Assembly (NCBI GenBank): GCA_018303515.1
Contig: JAGVXZ010000029.1
Span: 1-6,810, forward strand
DNA from: Candidatus Woesearchaeota archaeon
Lineage (GTDB): Archaea; Nanobdellota; Nanobdellia; SCGC-AAA011-G17; GW2011-AR18
Length of the DNA: 6,810 nucleotides
Direction: 5' to 3'
The translations under genes were made by a program, and so were the position numbers. The notes below the pieces were generated by a model. That model did not search any database, was not told where the DNA came from, and was given only the letters and a program-made list of their open reading frames with translations. Positions 1 through 5,961 of the stretch are shown piece by piece (positions within the stretch are counted from its first letter, which is position 1; each line of letters opens with the position of its first letter).

Positions 1-1
1 T

Positions 2-343
2 GATTTATACAATTTAAAAAATATTAAAGAAAAATTTTCAAATCATACCCAAAGAACTGAAATAAAAAATATATTAGAAATTTGCAAAATTTTCAAAGAG
101 GAAGGATCTTATTTTTATCTAGAGGAAAATGGAGAGAAATGGATATTTCATACTAAAAACTTACCAGAACAAGTATTGAGTTTTAGAAAGGAATTTGTAA
201 AGTTTACAGGATTAAAGGAACTAAAAGATTGGAGAACTATGGGTGAAAAAGAAAAAAAGAGAAACATGGAGTGGGTCAATAAAACAAAAACAATTTTTAA
301 AGTTGCAAAGAATTATAAAACTCTAAATAGTAAGAAGATTTAA
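2..343 (+). CDS. 3' end of an unrecognised protein (partial, 5' end outside window)
   Basis: The frame beginning at base 2 stays open for 113 codons to a TAA at 341-343. It has no usable start in the window, so the 5' part lies upstream. The visible C-terminal piece is soluble, rich in Lys and Glu, and contains three Trp (in GEKWIF, KDWRTM and MEWVNK). It appears mostly helical, with no membrane segment. I do not recognise a family. It does not resemble the C-terminus of PEP mutase, which I looked for because that gene often precedes the decarboxylase. Codon use (A/T-ending, AGA for Arg) matches the downstream genes, and it lies 24 bp before the decarboxylase on the same strand, so it probably belongs to the same locus. 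That it is coding is fairly sure; its function is unknown. Confidence 0.7.
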   Translation, partial: DLYNLKNIKEKFSNHTQRTEIKNILEICKIFKEEGSYFYLEENGEKWIFHTKNLPEQVLSFRKEFVKFTGLKELKDWRTMGEKEKKRNMEWVNKTKTIFKVAKNYKTLNSKKI

Positions 344-346
344 ATA
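339..346 (+). promoter_or_regulatory. Archaeal-type TATA box for the decarboxylase gene
   Basis: The sequence TTTAAATA is centred about 25.5 nt before the ATG at 368. That is where an archaeal TATA box would sit if transcription began at the start codon itself (leaderless mRNA). It overlaps the TAA stop of the preceding gene (341-343). No Shine-Dalgarno-like sequence lies between 347 and 367, which fits leaderless initiation. In so AT-rich a region chance matches are possible. Confidence 0.5.
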
Positions 347-367
347 AATTATGAATTTGACAGAAAT

Positions 368-1489
368 ATGATAAAATGTGATGAATTCTTTAAAGAGTTA
401 ATAGCTTCGGATATTAATTTTTTTTGTGGGGTTCCAGATTCATTACTCAAGGATATCTGTGCTTTCATTACTGATAATAGTATTAATCATATCATAACCG
501 CAAATGAAGGAAACGCCATTGCATTAGCCGCAGGTTACCACTTAGCAACAAATAAAATAGGGTTAGTTTATTTACAAAATTCAGGGCTAGGAAATTGCAT
601 AAATCCATTAACCTCTTTAGTCGATAAAGAAGTATATTCCATTCCCATTTTACTTTTGATAGGATGGAGAGGGGAACCTAACAAAAAAGATGAACCACAA
701 CACAAAAAAATAGGAAGAATAACCTTGAAAATATTAGAAACCCTAGAGATCCCATATAGAGTATTAGATAATAATTTTAAAGAAATAATTAAAGAAGCCA
801 CAAATTATTTCGAAAAAGAAAACCACCCCTTTGCTATCATAGTAAAAGAAAAAACGTTTGAAGAATATAGACTAAAAAACAAAAAACAAACAAATTTTGA
901 ATTCTCAAGAGAAGAAGCATTGAAATTAATTGTTCCATTATTTGAAAAAGAGGCTATAATAGTCTCAACTACCGGAAAAACCTCAAGAGAACTATTTGAA
1001 TTAAGGGACTTGAACAAAGAAGGACATGAAAAGGATTTCTTGACTGTTGGTTCAATGGGGCATTCCTCATCAATTGCATTGGGCATTGCAATTTCAAAAC
1101 CAAATAAAAATGTTTATTGTATTGATGGAGATGGAGCAATAATAATGCATATGGGTGTTTTATCGACTATTGGTTCAACAGGCCCAAAGAATTTCAAACA
1201 TTTAATAATAAATAATTTTGCACACGACTCTGTAGGTGGTCAACCAACAGCAGCATGGAATATTGATTTTCTTAAAATCGGAAAAGCAAATAATTATAAA
1301 AAAATATTGTCAGCAGAAACAAAAGAAGAAATAATAAAAAAGTTTAAAGAATTCAAAAAATCAGAAGGCCCTATTCTATTTGAGATTAAAGTAAATAAAG
1401 GTGCCAGAGAAAATTTAGGAAGACCTACTATCTCAACAGTGCAAAACAAAAAAGATTTTATGAATTTTCTTAAATCCTCAATCAATTAA
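368..1489 (+). CDS. ppd: Phosphonopyruvate decarboxylase (ThDP-dependent)
   Basis: This enzyme decarboxylates 3-phosphonopyruvate to phosphonoacetaldehyde, the irreversible step that pulls the unfavourable PEP mutase reaction forward. The 373 aa length is typical of the compact Ppd/AepY/Fom2 family, in which the pyrimidine-binding and pyrophosphate-binding domains are joined without the central domain of larger ThDP enzymes. Residues 1-30 carry the family-like opening with GVPDSLLKD. Glu47 in ITANEGNAIALAAGYH is the expected cofactor-activating glutamate. Residues 71-84 (NSGLGNCINPLTSL) and 99-116 (GWRGEP, then DEPQHKKIG) are family signatures. The GSMGHSSSIALGIA segment (228-241) is followed by GDG (254-256) and, near the family spacing, by NN (282-283), which together form the ThDP/Mg2+ site. 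The ATG at 368 is chosen because the family N-terminus begins just after it and a TATA box lies 25.5 nt upstream. The close relatives sulfopyruvate decarboxylase and Fom2 are alternatives, but the phosphonate neighbours favour Ppd. Confidence 0.93.
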   Translation: MIKCDEFFKELIASDINFFCGVPDSLLKDICAFITDNSINHIITANEGNAIALAAGYHLATNKIGLVYLQNSGLGNCINPLTSLVDKEVYSIPILLLIGWRGEPNKKDEPQHKKIGRITLKILETLEIPYRVLDNNFKEIIKEATNYFEKENHPFAIIVKEKTFEEYRLKNKKQTNFEFSREEALKLIVPLFEKEAIIVSTTGKTSRELFELRDLNKEGHEKDFLTVGSMGHSSSIALGIAISKPNKNVYCIDGDGAIIMHMGVLSTIGSTGPKNFKHLIINNFAHDSVGGQPTAAWNIDFLKIGKANNYKKILSAETKEEIIKKFKEFKKSEGPILFEIKVNKGARENLGRPTISTVQNKKDFMNFLKSSIN

Positions 1490-1508
1490 TTATAATAAAG
1501 CTTTTATA
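1490..1508 (+). promoter_or_regulatory. Two candidate TATA boxes before the methyltransferase gene
   Basis: Two TATA-like octamers occur in the 28-bp gap after the decarboxylase. TTATAATA (1490-1497) is centred 24.5 nt before the ATG at 1518. CTTTTATA (1501-1508) is centred 25.5 nt before an in-frame ATG at 1530. Each is at the right spacing for a leaderless transcript from its own ATG, so the start is ambiguous by four codons. No Shine-Dalgarno sequence is present. Confidence 0.35.
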
Positions 1509-1517
1509 GTTTTCAAA

Positions 1518-2393
1518 ATGAAAAATCCCATGGAAATCGAACACATTAAAAAATGTATAATTTGTGAGAGTAGCATTATCAAAATAGATGAAGAATCAAA
1601 CATCTGTAAATGTGTAGAATGTAAGTATATCTTTGATAGCCCTAGACCAACTTTAAAAGAACTAAAAAAATTTTATTCAAAACCAACAAAATATGATGAG
1701 TGGATAAAAGAAGAAAAAGGAAGAAATTTACTTTGGAGAAGAAGAAGAAAAAAACTAAAAGAGAATTACAAAGAAGGCAACCTTCTTGATATTGGTACAG
1801 GTATTGGACAATTTTTATTCCATATGGAAAAGGATGGAAAGGTGTACGGAACAGAAATATCAAAAAGTGCAATTGAAATTGCTAAAAATAGATATAAATT
1901 AGATATAATTGAGGGTGAGGTTGAAACAATAGATTTCAAACATAATTTTGATAACATTACACTATTTCATATATTAGAACATGTACCTAACCCCAAAAAA
2001 ACAATAAAAAAGTGTAACCAAATTTTAAATAAAGATGGGATAATTACTATAGCAGTCCCGAATGATATAGATTCACTAAAGTATAGGATAAAAAGAATAC
2101 TAACAAAAATGAAAGTCGGAAAATTTTCAAATCTCGGAAAAATGGGATTTAAAAAAATAAAATTAGATGGTAGTATGGATGAGATTCATTTATCACATTT
2201 TACAGAAGAGGTATTAAAGAAATTACTCAAAGATAATGGATTTAAAATAGTGAACACTTGTTTAGATCCCTATTATTCCAGTATAGGGAAGAAAAGGATC
2301 AAAGATGAAATATATTATCAGTTTTGTTTAATAATTAAGAAAATATTTAAAATAAACATTTATGAGTGCATTTGGATTGTAGGAAAAAAATAA
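1518..2393 (+). CDS. Class I SAM-dependent methyltransferase with N-terminal zinc ribbon (Methyltransf_23-like)
   Basis: This 291 aa protein is predicted to transfer a methyl group from S-adenosylmethionine to an unknown acceptor. Cys13-x2-Cys16 and Cys32-x2-Cys35 form a treble-clef or zinc-ribbon-like module seen at the front of many methyltransferases in polysaccharide and secondary-metabolite loci. Motif I is LLDIGTGIG (89-97), and Glu113 in GTEIS is the expected ribose-binding acidic residue. HILEHVPNP (151-159) and HLSHFTEEVLKKLL (224-237), followed by a DNGF turn, are typical of the Methyltransf_23 group. There is no radical-SAM CxxxCxxC motif and no cobalamin domain, so P- or unactivated-carbon methylation is unlikely; O- or N-methylation is more natural. 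An alternative start at 1530 (Met5) would leave all motifs intact. It sits between two phosphonate genes, which suggests tailoring of a phosphonate or its glycan carrier. Class is secure, substrate unknown. Confidence 0.85.
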   Translation: MKNPMEIEHIKKCIICESSIIKIDEESNICKCVECKYIFDSPRPTLKELKKFYSKPTKYDEWIKEEKGRNLLWRRRRKKLKENYKEGNLLDIGTGIGQFLFHMEKDGKVYGTEISKSAIEIAKNRYKLDIIEGEVETIDFKHNFDNITLFHILEHVPNPKKTIKKCNQILNKDGIITIAVPNDIDSLKYRIKRILTKMKVGKFSNLGKMGFKKIKLDGSMDEIHLSHFTEEVLKKLLKDNGFKIVNTCLDPYYSSIGKKRIKDEIYYQFCLIIKKIFKINIYECIWIVGKK

Positions 2394-2406
2394 AAAATTT
2401 TATCTC

Positions 2407-2469
2407 TTGAAACAAAAACTAAAAACTTATATTCTACACAAATTCCAAAAAAGAGTATTGAAACAAAAA
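2407..2469 (+). repeat. 12-nt direct repeat carrying the two candidate TTG starts
   Basis: The 12-mer TTGAAACAAAAA occurs at 2407-2418 and again at 2458-2469, exactly 51 nt apart and therefore in the same frame. Both copies encode L(M)KQK at the N-terminus of the reductase, and both begin with the only plausible start codons upstream of the conserved domain. It may be chance in A-rich sequence, or a small duplication. Confidence 0.35.
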
Positions 2470-3597
2470 GAATATTTTGGAATGGATAGTATAAAAGAAT
2501 TAAAGAAAATTCTAAAACAAGAAAAACCAAAGAGAATATTTCTAGTTACAAATAAAAATTCTTATAAAACATCCGGAGCCAAAACTGCAATTGACTCCCT
2601 CCTAAATGAATATGAAGTAATACATTTTCAAGAATTTGAAATTAACCCAAAACTACCAGATATCGAAAGGGGTATTGAAATTTTTAAAAAGAATAAATGT
2701 GATTTAGTAATTGCCATTGGAGGAGGAAGTTCAATAGATATTGCTAAATCAATTAACCTTTTTGCGTCAAATATAGATACACCAACAGAATATCTACAAA
2801 AAACTAAAAATATTGAAAAAAAAGGTAGCATATTAATCGTTATACCAACAACCTCCGGATCTGGTAGTGAAGCAACCACATTTGCTGTCATTTACTCAGA
2901 AAAAATAAAAGCCTCTATTGATCATAAATTTTTATTACCTGATTATGCAATTATAGATCCACAATTTACATTTAGTCTACCAAAATATATTACAGCTTGT
3001 ACAGGTATGGATGCATTGTCCCAAGGAATAGAATCATATTGGTGTGTTAATTCTACTGAAGAATCAAAAAAATATGCAAAAAAAGCTATTAAACTTGCGA
3101 TAAACAATCTTTCTCTAACTACAAATAATCCCACAAAAGAATCTAGAGTAGCAATGTCAAAAGCAGCCAATTTAGCTGGAAAAGCAATCAATATTACTAG
3201 AACAACAGCACCTCACGCAATATCATATCCAATTACAGCTTATTTCAATATTCCTCACGGTCATGCTGTAGGATTAACACTTCCACAAATATTGATATAT
3301 AATTCAGAAACTACAGAAGAAGATACTCTTGACAAAAGAGGAGCAGATTATGTTAAAAAAACCATTAAAGAAATTGTTAATCTAATAGGAGCAGAAAGCG
3401 TTGAAGATGCGAGTAATAAAATAAAAGATTTAATGATTGAAATTGGCCTAAAAAGAAAACTCTCGGATTTAGGAATAAAGAGCGATGAAGATATAGATCT
3501 AATAATCAAAAGGGGATTCAATCCAAGCAGGGTTAATAATAACCCCCGAAGATTAACTAAAGAATCACTACTTAAACTGTTAATAGAAATAAAATAA
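2407..3597 (+). CDS. Iron-type alcohol dehydrogenase, probable phosphonoacetaldehyde reductase
   Basis: This enzyme probably reduces phosphonoacetaldehyde to 2-hydroxyethylphosphonate with NAD(P)H, supplying the substrate of the cupin enzyme encoded at 4542-5891. At 396 aa it has the usual group III (Fe-ADH) layout. The N-terminal dinucleotide domain carries GGGSSIDIAK (105-114) and PTTSGSGSEAT (147-157). The C-terminal metal domain carries GMDALSQGIES (200-210), a His at 270 in APHAISYP, and IPHGHAVG (282-289). The expected ligands by comparison with FucO-type enzymes are Asp202, position 206, His270 and His284. Position 206 is Gln, where FucO-type enzymes have His. My recollection is that the DALSQ wording is common among phosphonoacetaldehyde reductases of the PhpC/FomC kind, which would make it a family trait. 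The start is uncertain. The longest frame begins at TTG 2407, 13 bp after the preceding stop. A second in-frame TTG at 2458 gives a more family-like N-terminus, and the first ATG (2482) would cut into the conserved YFG turn. Confidence 0.85.
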   Translation: MKQKLKTYILHKFQKRVLKQKEYFGMDSIKELKKILKQEKPKRIFLVTNKNSYKTSGAKTAIDSLLNEYEVIHFQEFEINPKLPDIERGIEIFKKNKCDLVIAIGGGSSIDIAKSINLFASNIDTPTEYLQKTKNIEKKGSILIVIPTTSGSGSEATTFAVIYSEKIKASIDHKFLLPDYAIIDPQFTFSLPKYITACTGMDALSQGIESYWCVNSTEESKKYAKKAIKLAINNLSLTTNNPTKESRVAMSKAANLAGKAINITRTTAPHAISYPITAYFNIPHGHAVGLTLPQILIYNSETTEEDTLDKRGADYVKKTIKEIVNLIGAESVEDASNKIKDLMIEIGLKRKLSDLGIKSDEDIDLIIKRGFNPSRVNNNPRRLTKESLLKLLIEIK

Positions 3598-3630
3598 AAA
3601 CTAATCAAAAATGAGTCCCAAAATAATAAG

Positions 3631-4473
3631 ATGAAAGTTTGCACATTAAACATATGTGGAGCAATCAACTCGACAAAAAGATTTTATGCAAGCAGGGGAC
3701 CAATCTCTAAAAAAAACGAAGAGAAAAATTTAAAGGCAAAGGAAATATTAAAAAGAGTGAGAGATTTTATTAAAGACGAAGAAATTGATATAATAGGACT
3801 ACAAGAAATTGATTTAAGCGGATTTAATCAACCAAGATTTTTAGCAGAAATTGCAGACATGCAAGAAATATATGGATCTAATTTTAAATATGACCTATTT
3901 GATTTTGTAAAGGTAAACACAGGAAATGCAATTTTATCTAGAAACCCACTTTTGAAAAGAAAAGAAGTAAAGTTTCCTAGAAGAAAAACACAAACTTTAA
4001 TTGAAAGACTAAAAGGAGAAAAAAAATTACTAGCTGGAAGCACAACAGAAGGAATCCAAATAATCTCAGCACATCTTACACATAATGATTATTTACAAAG
4101 AGAGTTAGAATTAGAATTCTTATTAGAATACTGTATCAATCATACTCCATCCATCTTATTAGGTGATTTAAATTTCATGCCAAACCCACAAAGACATAAA
4201 GAGTATTCAGAAAAAGAGTTATACTCTAAAGATAAATGTACAGATATCTTAGAAGAATTTAGAACAAAATATGAAATTCAAATTGAATTAGATCTACTTG
4301 GAAATAATCAGAACTTTTATACTACTGGTAATCCACGAGACAAAACTGTTGACTATATAATGCTATTCTGTAAAAAAGGAGATAAAACAAAACTAAAATT
4401 AGTAAAGACTTACGTAGCTGAAATAAAGGTTTCCGACCATGAACCGATAATTGCTGAAATAGAACTGAATTAA
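3631..4473 (+). CDS. Endonuclease/exonuclease/phosphatase (EEP) family metal-dependent hydrolase
   Basis: This 280 aa protein has the complete signature set of the EEP superfamily (DNase I, exonuclease III, sphingomyelinase and inositol-phosphatase relatives), which hydrolyses phosphodiester or phosphomonoester bonds using Mg2+. In order: an N-terminal strand with Asn7 (TLNICG), Glu59 in GLQEID as the metal ligand, GNAILSRNP (98-106), SAHLTH (146-151) with a catalytic-type His148, GDLN (178-181) with Asp179 and Asn181, TVDYIML (239-245), and SDHEPI (268-273) ending in the catalytic His270. There is no signal peptide or membrane segment, so it should act in the cytoplasm. The ATG at 3631 immediately precedes the first core strand. 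It follows the reductase by 33 bp with no clear TATA box, so co-transcription is likely. Substrate is unknown. Its placement suggests a phosphodiester, nucleotide-activated or lipid-linked phosphonate rather than DNA, but that is only inference. Confidence 0.85.
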   Translation: MKVCTLNICGAINSTKRFYASRGPISKKNEEKNLKAKEILKRVRDFIKDEEIDIIGLQEIDLSGFNQPRFLAEIADMQEIYGSNFKYDLFDFVKVNTGNAILSRNPLLKRKEVKFPRRKTQTLIERLKGEKKLLAGSTTEGIQIISAHLTHNDYLQRELELEFLLEYCINHTPSILLGDLNFMPNPQRHKEYSEKELYSKDKCTDILEEFRTKYEIQIELDLLGNNQNFYTTGNPRDKTVDYIMLFCKKGDKTKLKLVKTYVAEIKVSDHEPIIAEIELN

Positions 4474-4541
4474 AAAGAAATAATCTCAAGAACAAAGTTC
4501 AACTACAACAAAAAACAAGATCAAAAGTAGCAACTTTAGTC
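4474..4541. other. Convergent intergenic gap
   Basis: These 68 bp separate the ends of the EEP gene (+) and the methylphosphonate synthase gene (-). They hold a short imperfect dyad, GAAC-AAA-GTTC (4490-4500), too small to call a terminator hairpin. Read on the - strand they are T-rich; on the + strand I see no T-run that would end the EEP transcript. Confidence 0.5.
4510..4515 (-). terminator. Oligo-T terminator candidate for methylphosphonate synthase gene
   Basis: On the - strand a T6 run, within TTGTTTTTTGTTG, lies about 27-32 nt past the TAA of the cupin gene. A second T5 run follows at 4472-4476. Archaeal termination commonly uses short T-runs without a hairpin, so this is a plausible but weakly supported terminator. 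Confidence 0.35.
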
Positions 4542-5891
4542 TTAAGTAGCGCCACTTGGATCATACCACATTGTCAACTCACCACATAAACGTTCAAATC
4601 CTCTTTGATCCAACAGAGATAGTTCGTGCATAGTATCACCAGTTAAACGCCCACCAATTCTAACAACCAACAATTTTCCACCTTCAGATATAAACCCATG
4701 CTGAATATTTGGTTTTAGATAAACAGAATCATTTGGTCTAAGTAAAACCTCCTTAAAAGTATTTGAAGTATCAATAAAATATAAAAGAATGTTCTCAGCA
4801 GAAACATTATATAAATATTGATGAGAAATAACTTTAATAAAATAAGATTTTTGATTAGTATTAATATTAACCTCAAAAGCTTTCAAATATGGCAACTTAA
4901 TTGGTGAAGATAATTCAACAAAAGTATAAGAGTTATTTTGCCACTTTCTTGCATTATTATAAAGGACAATAATTACAGGATCTTCCAATTGTAATGGAAT
5001 CAATTCTCGTGAAGGAATTTTTAAAGTCAAAGCAATCTTATCCATTTCTTCTTTACTTGCAACTACCTTCCCAGATTCAATATCTATCAATCTTTTCAAA
5101 CTGACCAAAGAATTTTCAACGAGATATTCTTGTGAAATATTCATTTGTTCTCTAAATTTTTTAATTATGTTCCCTGTAGGATTTTTAGAATAATCAATCA
5201 AAAAATCTTTAGACAAATCATGACCTAATAATGATAACTCTTGTTGTGCATCCCCAAAAATCTTTCCCCCAAATGTAACCGCTAAAATAAAACCAAATTC
5301 ACCTTTCTCATTTTTTCTAGTAGTAAAAGTATGTGGAACATATGGAGTAATATACATCGAATCCCCTGTATTCATTGGAACACAATATTTTTTACCATTA
5401 ACTTCATAATAAAAATTTACAGGTCCTACAAAATAAGTAAATTGATGTAAAAAATGCCCTTTATTCCAAAAGATTTTTTTGGAAAAAGGATCATTATTTT
5501 CAACTATAACAAGTTCTTTTATCCATTCAGGTCTGAAAGTAGAACCTTTACTCATAGCTGTATCTCTATATTCATAATAATCTTGACCACCACGTTTCAA
5601 AATCCTACTTGAACTTTCACTTTTTTCCTTTGAAAAAAATAACATCCCATTTGAAGTATCATCTTCTAAAATAAAAAAATCTCTTATATTTAATGGCCAA
5701 ATTTCAACAGCTTTATTTATCAGTAACAGGGGTATAATCATTTCACCAGCAATATATGAATTCAATTCTTGCTCAGAAATACCTAATTCTTTAGCAGCAG
5801 TAGGTACATCTCTTTTAAGATCATTTAACAATCCCCTCAAATTTCTACCAGATCTTATTAACTCTGAATTAGGCATAACAACAGCTTTCAT
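4542..5891 (-). CDS. mpnS: Methylphosphonate synthase (tandem HTH-cupin non-haem iron oxygenase)
   Basis: This enzyme converts 2-hydroxyethylphosphonate and O2 to methylphosphonate. The protein (449 aa from the ATG at 5891) has HTH-cupin-HTH-cupin order: helical domains around residues 10-65 and 237-300, cupins around 100-215 and 320-430. In the first cupin NKGHFLHQF and YITPYVPHTF give His146, Gln150 and His187. In hydroxyethylphosphonate dioxygenase (HEPD) the third metal ligand is a Glu six residues before the second His; here that position is Ile181, and Gln150 is present four residues after the first His. From memory, Nitrosopumilus methylphosphonate synthase uses His148, Gln152, Ile184 and His190, offset by only 2-3. 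Lys26 aligns without gaps with HEPD Lys16. Repeats GGKIFGD-x4-ELSLL and GGRLTGD-x4-ELSLL end the two halves. The frame opens upstream to 5999, but that extension overlaps the glycosyltransferase, and a TATA box precedes 5891. Another in-frame ATG is at 5876. Confidence 0.92.
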   Translation of the reverse strand: MKAVVMPNSELIRSGRNLRGLLNDLKRDVPTAAKELGISEQELNSYIAGEMIIPLLLINKAVEIWPLNIRDFFILEDDTSNGMLFFSKEKSESSSRILKRGGQDYYEYRDTAMSKGSTFRPEWIKELVIVENNDPFSKKIFWNKGHFLHQFTYFVGPVNFYYEVNGKKYCVPMNTGDSMYITPYVPHTFTTRKNEKGEFGFILAVTFGGKIFGDAQQELSLLGHDLSKDFLIDYSKNPTGNIIKKFREQMNISQEYLVENSLVSLKRLIDIESGKVVASKEEMDKIALTLKIPSRELIPLQLEDPVIIVLYNNARKWQNNSYTFVELSSPIKLPYLKAFEVNINTNQKSYFIKVISHQYLYNVSAENILLYFIDTSNTFKEVLLRPNDSVYLKPNIQHGFISEGGKLLVVRIGGRLTGDTMHELSLLDQRGFERLCGELTMWYDPSGAT

Positions 5892-5913
5892 AAAAAGTAA
5901 ACACAAATACTTA

Positions 5914-5921
5914 ATTAAATA
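5914..5921 (-). promoter_or_regulatory. Archaeal-type TATA box for methylphosphonate synthase gene
   Basis: On the - strand TATTTAAT is centred 26.5 nt before the ATG whose A is base 5891, the classic distance for a leaderless archaeal start. A purine-rich stretch (TAGAAAAC) just upstream could serve as the BRE. The box lies downstream of the glycosyltransferase stop and its T-runs, so this gene probably has its own transcript. It also decides the start codon: the longer frame (from 5999) would place the promoter inside the coding sequence. Confidence 0.55.
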
Positions 5922-5930
5922 GTTTTCTAC

Positions 5931-5955
5931 AAAAAAGGCCATTAAAAAACAAAAA
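5931..5955 (-). terminator. Oligo-T terminator candidate after the glycosyltransferase
   Basis: Read on the - strand, three T-runs (T5 at 5951-5955, T6 at 5944-5949, T6 at 5931-5936) begin 7 nt after the TGA of the glycosyltransferase and end 10 nt before the TATA box of the next gene. This is the usual form of an archaeal intrinsic terminator and supports separate transcription of the two - strand genes. Confidence 0.5.
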
Positions 5956-5961
5956 TTAGTT

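Noticed and set aside
568..1957. Several open frames of 60-95 codons on the - strand opposite the decarboxylase and methyltransferase
   Set aside because: They lie antisense to clearly conserved genes, have no recognisable motifs, and look like shadow frames of AT-rich coding sequence. The same holds for those opposite the reductase and EEP genes and for the + strand frame inside the glycosyltransferase.
4490..4500. GAAC-AAA-GTTC dyad as a bidirectional terminator or operator
   Set aside because: A 4-bp stem with a 3-nt loop is too short to separate from chance in AT-rich sequence.
4542..5891. HTH-cupin transcriptional regulator
   Set aside because: Such regulators are about 180-200 aa with one HTH and one cupin. 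This protein is a tandem duplication with the full active-site pattern of the HEPD/MPnS oxygenases.
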